Made by a program: the position numbers and the translations under genes | Shown: positions 22,115 to 32,811 of the stretch, piece after piece | Numbering within the stretch: the first letter of the stretch is position 1 | Layout: each line of letters begins with the position of its first letter | The notes under the pieces: generated by a model | Told to the model about the DNA's origin: nothing | What the model saw: the letters and a program-made list of their open reading frames with translations, nothing else | Databases searched by the model: none | Source: Bubalus kerabau | Taxonomy: Eukaryota > Chordata > Mammalia > Artiodactyla > Bovidae | Length of the DNA stretch: 64,000 bases | Assembly (NCBI RefSeq): GCF_029407905.1 | Contig: NC_073646.1 | Span: forward strand, 14,960,001 to 15,024,000 | Reading direction: 5' to 3'

Positions 22115-22400
22115 AATGTGATGTGTCAGGCACGTGTGATGTACTGGAATCACAGAGGGAAGAGGCAAACCCCTTAAAGGGTGCACAGTCTCTTTAGGGA
22201 GAAACACAAGTGCCCAGATGATTATCAGGGGAGTGACGGGCTGTGGAACTGAAGGAAGAGGACATGATGCCACATGGGAGCATCTTGAAGACTCTGGAAG
22301 GAGATGCTGGGGCTGCCCTGAAGGCTGCATAGGAGTTAGAGACAGAGAGGTGTTCTGAGTGGGGGACACCTTGAGAAGAGCAAAAGCTTGAGGATACACT
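22115..22400 (+). mobile_element. Possible L2 fragment
   Basis: Pattern tgatgtgtcaggcacgtgtg followed by aaacacaagtgcccagatga and a gggagcatcttgaagactct block, as in diverged L2. Borders uncertain. Confidence 0.4.
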
Positions 22401-22539
22401 ATGATCACACAGGCCAGCAGGCGGGCTGCTAGGAATACCGGCTTTATGGCCAGAAATGAGGCTCAAAAGACAAGGGCACAGAGTGGCTTCTGCCATGGCT
22501 GCAGGGACCTGAGACTGACCCATGGGAATTTAAAACAAA

Positions 22540-23230
22540 AACCAAAACCCTTTAAAAATCATCCAGATAATGCACGCATATTGTAAAAACAAATAAAAAT
22601 TTAAAATACAAAGCAAATGAAGGAAATAAAAAAATCCCCCAGGGAAATTCCCTGGTTGTCCCCTGGTTAGGACTCCATGCTTTCACTGCCAAGGGCATGG
22701 ATTCAGTCCCTAATCAGGGAGCTAGGAACCTGCAAGCCTGTGCCACAGTCAAAAAAGAAAATCCCTCAAAATAATCACTGTAACATTTTGAATGGAGTCT
22801 TCCTGTCTTTTATCGAAGCATCTGTACTTTGCAAAATTGGGTCCTAATGTTTCTTAACTGCTCTTTGGTGTGGTTTATTCTCTTGTATCAATAACATCTC
22901 TTCTGAGCATCATGTTTAATACCCGGGGAGAATTCCATTATGCCCCTGTCCCTTCCTTTATTTAAGCAGCCCTCTATTGTTGTCGACAGTTATGTTGCTT
23001 CCAGTGTTTTATTGTTGCAAACAAGACTGTATTGCATATAATCAGAGCTACATTTTTATGGTGCCCTTAATTATCTCCCTACGATGAAATCCTAGAAATG
23101 GAAATCACTAGACTAGCGTTTAAATATTTTCAAGGCCGTTGACACGTGTTTCCATATTGTACCCAGTTTTCTCCTCCCATCAGTCCATTGGCCGTCTTTG
23201 CTATTTCTTCTTGTGTCTTCTCAAACTCCC
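22540..23230 (-). mobile_element. Old L1 fragment, reverse, with CHR-2
   Basis: Diverged L1-like sequence (gttgcttccagtgttttatt, then gttgcaaacaagactg), interrupted by a plus-strand CHR-2 at 22635-22762. That SINE has ttccctggttgtcccctggt and gattcagtccctaatcaggg. Confidence 0.5.
22635..22762 (+). mobile_element. CHR-2 SINE
   Basis: Diverged plus-strand CHR-2 with head, B-box-like part and A-rich end, within an old L1. Confidence 0.75.
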
Positions 23231-23475
23231 ACATCACTAGGAGGACTGTCCAGGGGGAATGGAGAGGCATCAAACTGAGATGCAGCCACGCTTCTAACTA
23301 TTGTGGCTGCAGAAGGTGTCGCACCAGCCCTGCACGCAGCAGGCCTTCTGGACTAATGATGGCTTAGATGATGGGGCTGAAATCCAAACTCTGGCCTCCC
23401 TCTTCTTGTAGGAGTGCAGAGAAAGTGAAGGACACCCAGTTAGATCTGAATTTCAGATCAATGACATCATACTGA

Positions 23476-25180
23476 GTATTGTTCAGTTGCTCAGATGTGT
23501 CCGACTCTTTGCAACCCCATGAACTGCAACATGCCAGGCTTCCCTGTCCTCACCATCTCCCAGAATTTGCTCACACTTATGTCCGTTGACTAGGTGATGC
23601 CATCCAACCATCTCATCCTCCTTTTCCCCCTTCTCCTCCTGCCTTCAATCTTTCCCAGCATCAATGTCTTTTCCAATGAGTCGACTCTTCACATCAAGTG
23701 ACCCAAGTATTGGAGCTTCAGCTTCAGCATCAGTCTTTCCAGTGAATATTCAGGGTTGATTTCCTTTACGATTGACTGGTTTGATCTCCTTCCTGTCCAA
23801 GGGACTCTCAAGAGTCTTCTCCCTAGCACCACAGTTCAAAAGCATCAGTTCTGTGGTGCTCAGCCTTCTTGATGGTCTAGCTCTCACATCCCTACATGAC
23901 TACCAGAAAAACCATGACTTGGACTAGACAGAGCTTTGTCGGTAAAGTGATGCCTCTGCTTTTTAGTATGCTGTCTAGGTTTGGGATAGCTTTTCTTCCA
24001 AGGAGCAAGCATCTTTTAATTTCATGGCTGCAGTCACTGTTCACAGTGATTTTGGAGCCCAAGAAAATACAATCTGTCACCGTTTCCACTTTTTCCCCAT
24101 CTATTTGCTGTGAAATGGTGGGACCGGATGCCACAATCTTAGTTTTTTGAATGTTGAGTTTCAAGCCAGCTTTTTCACTTTTCTTTCACCCTCATCAATA
24201 GGCTTTTTAGTTCCTCCTCACTTTCTGCCATTAGAGTGGTATCATCTGCATATCTCAGGTTGTTGATATTTCTCCCAGCAACCATGATTCTGGCTTGTGA
24301 GAGCCCAGCATTTCACATGACGTACTCTGCATATCAGGCCTCCCTGGTGGCTCAGATGGTAAAGAATCTACCTGCAATGCAGGAGATGCAGGTTTGATCC
24401 CTGGGTCAGGAAGACCCCCTGAAGAAGGGAATCACTACCCACTCCAGTATTCTTGGCTGGAGAATTCCATGGGCAGAGGAGCCTGGTGGGCTACTGTCCA
24501 TGGGGTCACAAAGAGTCAGACAAGATGGAGTGACTGACACACACACACACACTTTGTGTATTAGTTAAATGGGCAGAGTAACAATATACAGCCATGACAT
24601 ACTCCTTTCCCAATTTTGAACCAATCCATTGTTCCATGTCCAGTTCTAACTGTTGCTTCTTGATCTGCATACAGGTTCCTCAGGAGACTGGTAAGGTGGT
24701 CCGGTATTCCCATCTCTTTAACAATTTTTCACATTTTTTTGTGATCCACACAGTCAAAGGCTTTAGCTCAGTCAGTGAAGCAGATGTTTTTCTGGAATTC
24801 TCTTGCTTTTTTTCTGTGATCCAGTGGATGTTGGCAATTTGATCTCTGGTACCTCTGCCTTTTCTAAATCCAGCTTGTACACCTGGAAGTTCTCAGTTCA
24901 TATACTATTAAAGCCTAGCTTAAAAGAATTTTGAGCGTTATGTTGCTAGCATGTGAAATGAGTGCAATTGTATGGTAGTTTGAACATTCTTTGACGTTGC
25001 CTTTCTTTGGGATTGGAATGAAAATTGGCCTTTTCCAGTCTTGTGGTGACTGCTAAGCTTTCCAAATTTGTTGGCATATTGAGTGCAGCACTTTTACAGC
25101 CTCATCTTTTAGGATTTTAAATAGCTCATTTTTGAGTATAGGTATGTTCCAAAGATTGCACAGGGCATCCTGATACTACA
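23476..25180 (-). pseudogene. Long BovB LINE copy, reverse, split by Bov-tA
   Basis: About 1.5 kb of BovB on the minus strand, in two parts (23476-24335 and 24555-25180) separated by a plus-strand Bov-tA. The left part is the 3' end and the C-terminal RT region. The reverse complement of the YADD block is readable near 24240-24255. The right part extends further into the RT domain. Stops and frameshifts break the frame, so this is a dead copy. Confidence 0.88.
24336..24554 (+). mobile_element. Bov-tA SINE inside BovB
   Basis: Plus-strand Bov-tA: ggcctccctggtggctcaga head, body, and a (CA)n tail near 24537-24552. It splits the BovB sequence. Confidence 0.88.
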
Positions 25181-25604
25181 AGTGATTCCTTATTTATCTG
25201 AAATTCGAATGTAACTGGTACCCTGTGTTGTTATTTGCTGAATCTGGGAACCCTCCATGGCTTACCACATCCATTGTGTGTTGGTTGTATTTTCTCCAGA
25301 GGGATCCTCTGGAGAAAATACTGCAGGCTAGCCAGCAATAACTTTTAAATGGGTTGCAGTTCTTCCTTGTATTGTTGGAAAGTAATGTGTGTAACCGATG
25401 CTCTATTGTTGGACATTCATGGTGTTTCCTTTTCTCTCCTCTCCTCTTTCCTCCCCCTCCCACCTCCATCCCATTCCTCCCCTTTCTCCCCCACTTCCCC
25501 TCCTCCTTTTCCTCCTGCTCCTTCTAACTTTCCCTTCCATCACTCTAACTTACCTGTTTGGAGTTTAATCTTTGTCCACATCTTTAATCCTTTCTTTCTT
25601 TTCT
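25181..25604. other. Unassigned sequence with pyrimidine-rich tract
   Basis: Contains an old-repeat-like block (ctgaaattcgaatgtaactg) at about 25198. At 25430-25540 there is a nearly pure C/T tract of roughly 110 bases. No exon. Confidence 0.5.
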
Positions 25605-25740
25605 TTTCATTTTTTTCTCAAATGGGTGGCACAACACAGCACATGGGATTTTAGTTTCCCAATCAGAGACAGAATAGAGCCCATGTCCCCTACATTGAAA
25701 TCGTGGAGTCTTAACCACTGGATCACCAGGAATGTCCCAG
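25605..25740 (-). mobile_element. CHR-2 SINE, reverse
   Basis: Reverse CHR-2: cacatgggattttagtttcc, gtcttaaccactggatcacc, then aggaatgtccc. Confidence 0.8.
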
Positions 25741-25876
25741 CATCTTTAATTCTTCGTGGACCACTCAGCCGAGGCACTCAGGGCTAGGATTAGGGAAATC
25801 CAGGACCAGAACCTTCACAGCTTGCTGAGCCATCCAAGGGGATGACTCCCATGTTTCCATGTAGGCACTCTCTAGG

Positions 25877-26345
25877 TGTTACTGAGTCCAAGCTTGCTCT
25901 GCTCACCGCACAACAAGCCAATTAACCAAGAGACAGGGTGTTGAGGCAAAGAATATGACTTTATTTGGAAAGCCAGCAGACCAAGAAGGTGGTAGACTAA
26001 TGTCTCAAAATAACCACCTTTTTGGGTCTGGATGCCAGGTTCTTTTATAGAATAGAAAGGGAGAGGTGAAGCAGTAAAGTAAAAAGACCATTCATCTCAC
26101 AAATATCTCCTGGAATGGCCAACCTTGGGAGGAGATGTGTTCATTTCTTCCTTTCTATAGCCATCCACAGGTGTTCAGGGTCCTGAACAAAGGGATTTTG
26201 GTTTAAACTTCAGGCAGAGGGGGAAGGTTCCCCAAGGCAGGCCATTATGTATGGACAGTGTCCTTTTAGTGAACAGAAAAAATGGGAAGCAAAGGTTAAA
26301 GTAAAGGAAACAGATCCAACATGGAGTCAGTTCCTCTCTGTAACA
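25877..26345 (-). mobile_element. ERV LTR, family C copy 1
   Basis: Reverse LTR, related to 43411-43855. Shared landmarks are gactttatttgg, gtctcaaaataacca, the ggttcttttat block and ggcaggccattatgtatg. It begins tgttac and ends gtaaca, matching TG...CA. Solo, no internal genes. Confidence 0.75.
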
Positions 26346-26699
26346 CAGGCAAGAGATTGGGGGAATAAAAGTAGAAAATAAAAAGTCACAAAACTTAGTA
26401 TTGCCTTCAGTGAAGGGAAGGATGTGAAGGTTGAATGGCGTTGCAGAAACTGCCAAATCACATTAGCTGGTGCTGCAGGAAATCTGTTGGCCAGTCTCGT
26501 GCACACTCGGTGCAGCCCAATTCCTCGCTGGAGTCCAGAGGAGAAAGCGGGCTGGGTCCTGAATCAAGGCGACAGGTGGGTGAGAGCCTGAGGGCCCTCC
26601 TCATCGCCAGGAATCTTAGCTGGCTTATTTCTGGTGTTTTTCAAAAATGTAAATTGAGTTGGGAGGCCTGCATACAGTAGGCTTTCATCTAGGTTGTCT

Positions 26700-26902
26700 A
26701 GAACAGTGGTCGCCAACCTTTTTGGCACCAGGAACCAGTTTTCATGGAAGACCATTTTTCCATGGAAGGAGAGAGAGGGGTTGGATGATGTAAGTGCATT
26801 ACATTTATTGTGTACTGTATTTCTAATCTAAAGCTGCCACTGATCTGCCAGTGGTACTTGGAGGTACCAGTCCAAGGCCCAGAGGTTGGGGACCCCTGGT
26901 GC
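26700..26902. mobile_element. Old hAT-type element
   Basis: Starts cagtggtcgccaaccttttt and ends gaggttggggacccctggtg. These are complementary hAT-like terminal repeats around a short interior (acattacatttattgtgtac). Non-autonomous. Confidence 0.65.
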
Positions 26903-27089
26903 AAATGATTGATTTGTTACACAAGTCAGTAAACCAATGACTCAATGATCAATATTCCCCTCCCTGGGCATTTACTTCTTCATCCATTTAAGGTGAGAGC
27001 TCTTTCAGCTCCAAGAACAAGGTTAATCTCTGATTCCTTTCCATGTTTTTTTCTTTTTTCTGAAGATTATGATCAGGACAAAATTTTTC

Positions 27090-27232
27090 TTTTTTTAAGC
27101 TTATTTTTAATTGCAGGATAATTGCTTTACAATGTTTTGTTGTTTTTTTCAGTACAACAACATGAATCGGCCATCAGTATACATATATCCCCTCCCTCTT
27201 AAACCTCCCTCCCACCCCACCGCACCCACCCC
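27090..27232 (-). mobile_element. Ruminant L1 3' end, reverse
   Basis: Reverse L1 3' end: ggataattgctttacaatgt, then caacatgaatcggccatc, then the cctccctcccacccc tract. Confidence 0.78.
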
Positions 27233-28245
27233 CAGATTTTTCTATAAAGGACCAGCTAGTAAAAATTTTCAATTTTGAGCTATATGGTCTCTGTCACAAT
27301 TACTCAGCTAGGCTGTTGTAGGGTGAAAGTGGTCACAGATAGTAGGTAAATGAATGGGCACAGCTGTGTTCCAATAAAACATTTTTAATATTAGCTTGGT
27401 ACAAAGGTAATTGTGGTTTTGGACCATGAATTTTAAATCATTATAACTCGGCTCAAACATATCTTTATTAATCAAAATAAGAGCCATTACAATCAACACA
27501 TTTTTGCCAACAAGAAATAAGTTTGTTTATCTCTGTAGCATAAAAATGTATACTTCAAGATTCAACTAACTCTTGGAAAGCATTTTCTGCATCCTGCTAG
27601 TTGTGGAAGCATTTTTCCCTGCAAAAAGTTGTTGAGATTCTTGAAAAAGTGGTAGTCGGTTGGTGAGAGGTGAGGTGCATTTGGTGGATGAGGAAAACTT
27701 TGTAACCCAATTCACTCAACTTTTGAAGTGCTGGTTGCGTGATGTGCAATTGGGTGTTGTCATGGAGAGGAATCGGCCCTTTCTGTTGACCAATGCTGGT
27801 TGCAGGTATTTCAGTTTTCAGGGTATCTCATCTATTTGCTAAGCATATTTCTCAAATGTAATGGTTTCGCCAGAATTCAGAAAGCTGTAGTGGATCAGAT
27901 AGGCAGCAGACCACCAAGCAGTGATCATGACCTTTTTTTGGTGCAAGTTTGGCTTTCGGAAGTGCTTTGGACCTTCTTCTCAGTCCAACCACTGTGGTGG
28001 TTGTTGCCTGTTGTCGTATAAAATCCACTTTTTATTGCACATCACAGTCTGATTGAGAAATGGTTCACTGCTGTTGCATAGAATAAGACACTTCAAAATG
28101 ACAATTTTTTTTTTTTTTTGCAGTCAGCTCTTAAGGCACCCACTTATCGAGTGTTTTCACCTTTCCAATTTGCTTCAAATGCCAAACAACCATAGAATGG
28201 TCCATGTTGAGTTCTTTGGCAACTTCTCATATAGTTGTAGGAGGA

Positions 28246-28491
28246 TCAGCTTTGACAATGACTGTCAATTGTCATTGTCAACTTCTGATGGCTGGCCACT
28301 GTGCTCCTCGTCTTCAAGGCTCTCGTCTCCTTTGCAAAACGTCTTGAACCACTCTGCACTGTATGTTTGTTAGCAGTTCCTGGGCTAAATGCATTGTTGA
28401 TGTTGCGAGTTGTCTCTGCTACTTTATAACCCATTTTGAACTCCAATAAGAAAATCGCTTGAATTTGCTTTTTTTCTAACATTGTTTCCAT
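28246..28491 (-). pseudogene. Mariner transposase, N-terminal remnant
   Basis: Open frame starting at the ATG at 28489-28491. It carries the N-terminal helix-turn-helix region typical of mariner transposases, including the KVAETTRNINNAF stretch. The frame breaks at about residue 80. The rest of the transposase continues to the left (toward 27500) but only as interrupted sequence. The catalytic DDD/DDE residues are not in an open frame, so the element is immobile. Confidence 0.85.
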
Positions 28492-28655
28492 AGTCTAAAA
28501 TATAAAATAAACAGCAAGTAATAAAACATTAGCAAAAAAAAAAAAAAACACACACACACATTAAAATGGTGTATAACATAACCACATTTATTAAGAATGT
28601 ATTCTAATATCAAACAGCAAATTTCAGTAATGCAAAACCATAATTACTTTTGCAC

Positions 28656-29140
28656 TATTAGGTAGTTAGAATAGGGAAAAGGAGTCCAGAATGGCGGTGG
28701 CTAATAGTAAGGAAGAGAAAAGCCTGCGAAAATAGAACAAAGGAAGATCCGAGGACCAGAGTGAGGACCTCAGGTAAAACAAACAACACTCCTGGCTGGC
28801 CCAATTTACATAGGACAGGCCCAGGGAGAGAAAACATAAAAAGAGGAGCCAAAGCTAGCTCTCTCTCTCTCCTGCGCACTGGGGTGCTCTTCTCTTCGTG
28901 TCTTTGGATCAACGTGCCCTCACGCCTCGAAGATGGATTTTCCTGCTATCTTCTAAATAAAATTGAGCTGTAACACTGATTTGTCTAAGAGCTATAACAT
29001 GGTCCATTCGAGACCTGAGAGCTATAACATGGTCTGTCCAAGACCCGAGAGCTGTGACATGTTGAGGGGGCTTTAATGTCCGTCACTCCAAATCTTTGTT
29101 GTGACGAGACAAAAACCGAGGAACGTACACTCACCTGACA
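28656..29140 (+). mobile_element. Solo ERV LTR, family D copy 1
   Basis: 485-bp solo LTR in the sense of BMERB1, lying inside the right terminal repeat of the mariner. The 4-bp duplication gcac is at 28652-28655 and 29141-29144. Visible promoter parts are a TATA-like cataaaaag at 28835-28843 and AATAAA at 28956-28961. The first dinucleotide is TA where the partner copy has TG. A 4-bp duplication fits a class I (gamma-type) ERV. No internal genes remain. Confidence 0.92.
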
Positions 29141-29304
29141 GCACCAAGCTAATAGACACTGAACCCTGAATTTCATATAATGGTCATGTGTCCAGATATG
29201 TTCTTCTTTTTTTTTCTATTTAAAAGTAAAATCTATTCTTATTCATGGATTCCAACAAAGCAGGCAGGTTTGGCCCATGGGTCATAGTCGGTTGACCCTG
29301 TTGG

Positions 29305-29737
29305 AGATTCAAGAGCAAACATATCTTCCAGGAAGTTTCTTGAGTGCCTTAAACAGAAAGTTCAGATTGAGGATGCTGTTCCTCCTTGGAGTGTACACAC
29401 TGATTACCATGTCAGCCACACTGGCTTTCATAGACATATAACCAACCTAAGATGGCTCCCATGTCAAATCCTTCATAAGCCGGATCAATATGTCACCAGG
29501 GTGTCCTATTTTGGTGGGTTCTTTCTTGTCACATAACACAGACACCACACTCCTTTCTGCAGTCAATGTTTGAGCTTCGCCCTTTGCCTGAGTGCCTGGC
29601 ACTCTTCTCTGTGGCCAGCCAGGTTGTACCCCTCCCATAAATGGCAGCCTTTGCTGAGGAACCTCCCCCCAAACTACTCTGGTCTCTGTCTTCCCTGAAC
29701 TCCAACCACTGTATGGCATGGGACTTCAACATTCCCA
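29305..29737. other. Unassigned intronic sequence
   Basis: No repeat or exon recognised between the hAT element and a MIR. Confidence 0.4.
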
Positions 29738-30490
29738 CCTGAGAGGTCAGTCTGCCCAGGTTCAGGTTCCTATTACTCACTCTGGCCTTGAGCAAGTTCC
29801 TAACAGCATCTAAAGGATGCTAATAGCTCACTTCTGTAGACTTAAAAAAATAGTCACAACCTAAAAGTTGCGTTATGTTTCATTCGGTGGGAATTTTTAG
29901 GACTTCAGGCTCAGGAGGCAGCATCTCAGGTAGCCCTGAGAGAACTGCTCTGAGGAGGCGAGCAAGGGGAACCAAATTATATAGAAGTTTTGCAAAGGAG
30001 GGCAGGTAGTCTGATTGTCAAAAGATTACTGTGAATCAAAGAAAACCAGACATCCCAAGTTAAGGAATGTGTCGCTTTTCTATGTAAGGGAAGATGTAAG
30101 AATCTGGGTCACTGAAATCATTCCTTTGATACGTACCTCAGGTATCTGGGGCCAGTTTCCTGTGTTTCCACATCCTGAGTTCCTCAGGGCTCACCGTCCG
30201 GAGTGGCTGCAGGCTGATGGCTGCTAGATAGCAGGTATTCTTTCCTTCCTGAGTTCCCTCAGGGCTCATCTGCTCACCATCCATGGTAGCTACAATTGAT
30301 GATGTACATCAGCTACAAGCTGATGACCGTGACATCGTTTGTTTACTGATCTGGCAGGAAGTATTCCATTCTACACCTCCTAGGGTTGCTGTGAGTTAAT
30401 TGAGATGATTTATATAAAATGCTTACACCAGAACCTGGCCCCAATAGTATGAAAACATTGATAAATGCCGGCTACAGTTATACTCCTATG
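29738..30490 (-). mobile_element. MIR SINE, reverse, split by LTR
   Basis: Left part 29738-29834 (gccttgagcaagttcctaac) and right part 30376-30490 (tagggttgctgtgagttaat, then taaaatgcttacaccagaac) form one reverse MIR. LTR family E copy 1 interrupts it. Confidence 0.78.
29835..30375 (-). mobile_element. Solo ERV LTR, family E copy 1
   Basis: 541-bp LTR in reverse orientation with TG...CA ends (tgtagactt at the left, cattctaca at the right). The flanking tetramers cttc (29831-29834) and cctc (30376-30379) match at 3 of 4 bases. The AATAAA position is mutated here (tttcatt). Confidence 0.85.
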
Positions 30491-30636
30491 TTGTTTGACA
30501 TTTTTCCAGGAGGCTGTATTTCTATGTTATGTATATGATTTTTGAAAGACCAGAAGTACCCTTTTGGGTCTAAAACAAAAGTACAAAAATACTGTTGGTA
30601 ATTTTTTCATAGAAACTTGTAATTGGCATGTGGCAC

Positions 30637-31141
30637 TGTTGACTTAAAAAAAATATTCACAACCTAAAGACAGTTGTTTTATTCAGTGGGAATTTTTAGG
30701 ACATCAAGCCCAGGAGACAACATCTCAAGTAACCCTGAGAGCTTTGAGGAGGCGAGGGGATGAGCCAGGTTATACAGAAATTTTTGTAACAAAGGGCAGG
30801 TAGTCTGAACATGAAAAAATTATATTGTTAATTAAGAAAACCAGATATCTCAAATCAAGAAACTGAGCGCTTTTCTTTGTACAGGAAGATGCTAGAGTCT
30901 AGACTCACTGAAATTATTCCTTTGATATCAGCTCAGCTCTCTGGGCCGGTGTCCTTTGTTTTCACATCCTGAGCTTCCTTTTCTCAGGGCTTACCCTGGA
31001 GAGTGGCTGTAGTCTGATGGTTGCTGATATGCTTTTCCTTCCTGAGTTTCCTTAGGGCTCACCGGCTCACATTGGCGGGCTGCAATCACTGATGACGATG
31101 ACATCCTTGTTTACTGATGGTAGGAAATATTCCATTTCTCA
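30637..31141 (-). mobile_element. Solo ERV LTR, family E copy 2
   Basis: 505-bp reverse LTR: tgttgactt at the left, tccatttctca at the right. The exact 4-bp duplication gcac lies at 30633-30636 and 31142-31145. Reverse AATAAA is present (tgttttattcagtggg). Confidence 0.88.
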
Positions 31142-31145
31142 GCAC

Positions 31146-31991
31146 AGACCCCAAGAGCTCGGCTCAATGAGTTTTTCAGTATTAGTAAATTTTCTGAATC
31201 AAAGCAGAGAACATCTGGAAAACCCCTGAGGGAGAGAAGAGTAATTCATGCTTGAGGAAGGTGGCATTCTTTTAGGAACAGTGTCATCTCCCAAATGAGG
31301 GTCTGATTACAATCAAGGAAGAAGCCAGTTAACATGCAGACCATAAATGTGCCTCAAGGAGAAAACAGGCCTTCAGTGACTGTCCTAAAGGCCTCCATTT
31401 GATGGATGTGTCACCTGAGCCTGCGTGGCAGGCACCTCGCTTGTCCTTGGTCCCCAGCTTACGTGATGCTGAGAGAGGGCTGAGACCGCGGTTTCCCTGG
31501 AGAGGTCTCAACACTTATTCTCCCCCAGGGACAGCGTTTAAACTCATTAATCCAAGATTGCCAAACACACACACACACATTCATCATCTCAGTGCCATTA
31601 GGTTGGAGGAAATTGAAATAGCACAGAAAGTGAGACTCATTCTTTGACGCAGGAATGTTGGCTGAGAGTTTTCAGGAGTGTCTGAGCAAGCCTAGCGGTT
31701 CACCACCTTACCCAGGGCAGAGGGGTGGACAGAAGTAACCTTTCCTCTGTACCTGCTACAGATGTGCTGAGCACAGGGCTGCCTGCTCTACACCCATAAG
31801 CTGATTTCATTCTTCATGAAAGAATGAAAGATAAAGGTAAGATTCCGCTTCCACAATGAGCACTGACACCCTGAGCAGTGGAAGGGCTCCCACGAGTAAT
31901 GTAGCTGGTCAACGGGGGAGTTGACCCCGGTCCAGCTGGGTCTAAAGCATGTTATCACCGCTATGTGCTGGAAGAACAGGGTTCCCTGGAT
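31146..31991. other. Unassigned intronic sequence
   Basis: Contains a short (CA)n run near 31567-31580. No exon recognised. Confidence 0.4.
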
Positions 31992-31995
31992 CTTG

Positions 31996-32716
31996 TGTCA
32001 ACTTAAAAAATAGAAAATTTTTTAAAATTTAAAAACAGAAATTAAAAAAAATAGAAATTGAATTATATTTTATTTGGTGGGAATTTTTAGGACTTCAGGC
32101 TTGGGAGGCAGCATCTCAAGTGACCGTGGAAGAACTGTTCTGAGAAGGTGAGGGGAGGAATCAGGTTATATAGAAGTTTGCAGCAAGGGGCAGGTAGTCT
32201 GAACATCGAAAGATTATTGTTAATTAAGGAAAGTCAGGTATCTCAAATTAAGGAATTTAGCGCTTTTCTAAGCATGAGAAGATACAAGAGTCTGGGCTTG
32301 CTAAAAATCATTCCTTTCACATGTGTCAGGCGAGTGCACAGAAAAAGAGAGCTCTTTTTTAATATAAATAAATATTTTAATAAAATATTTTATTTAATAA
32401 TTAAAATAATCAAATATTTAAAATTAAAATAATTAAAATAAAAATATTTTATTTAATAAATGAAATATTTTAATAGATAAACACATGCACCTCAGCTATC
32501 TGGGGCCAGCAACCTGTCTTCTAAGATCCTCCTCCCCCAGCTCCTCAGTGCTCACATAGCATTCACCGTGGCAGCAGCCCAATAGCTGTCAGATTGCAGG
32601 TATTCTTCTCCTTCCTGAATTCTCTTAGGGCTCACCGGCTCACACCACGGGGCTGCCATTGCTGGTGACCGTGGCACCCTTGTTTACTGATGTGGCAGGA
32701 GATACTCCATTTCACA
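31996..32716 (-). mobile_element. Solo ERV LTR, family E copy 3
   Basis: 721-bp reverse LTR: tgtcaactt at the left, ccatttcaca at the right. The exact 4-bp duplication cttg lies at 31992-31995 and 32717-32720. Promoter parts on the minus strand: TATATAAC (reverse at 32165-32172) and AATAAA (reverse at 32069-32074). It is longer than copies 1 and 2 because of an AT-rich insert at 32324-32481 and extra A/T near the left end. Confidence 0.9.
32324..32481. repeat. AT-rich insert in LTR copy 3
   Basis: About 158 bases absent from copies 1 and 2, made mostly of overlapping aatatttta/ttaataaaat motifs that can fold on themselves. The hexamer cacatg flanks it at 32318-32323 and 32482-32487. Confidence 0.7.
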
Positions 32717-32811
32717 CTTGAAGCCCCCAATCCTCTATGTGAGGAATCAGAAGTATGGGGAGATGAATGGTTTGCCCAGAGTCATTATGGTTTAATAATA
32801 TATCTGGTGGT

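Larger units (their letters stand above)
27391..29152 (-). mobile_element. Ruminant mariner, complete ends, split by LTR
   Basis: Tc1/mariner transposon of about 1273 bp once the inserted LTR is removed. The left end begins ttagcttggtacaaagg at 27391. The right end reads back as ttagcttggtgcaaaag from 29152. Over the first 31 positions the two ends differ at only 3. A TA dinucleotide flanks each side (27389-27390 and 29153-29154), the expected mariner target duplication. The transposase lies on the minus strand and is broken. Confidence 0.93.
27234..29304 (+). mobile_element. Old hAT element split by a mariner
   Basis: Left part 27234-27388 (gatttttctataaaggacca, ggcacagctgtgttccaata) and right part 29155-29304 (gacactgaaccctgaatttc, ggcaggtttggcccatgggt) belong to one old hAT repeat. 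A mariner with an LTR inside it lies between them. A reverse copy of the same family is at 61250-61995. Confidence 0.72.

Noticed and set aside
29835..32716. Complete provirus with two LTRs
   Set aside because: The LTRs have different flanking duplications and the 262-bp and 850-bp gaps hold no gag, pol or env.
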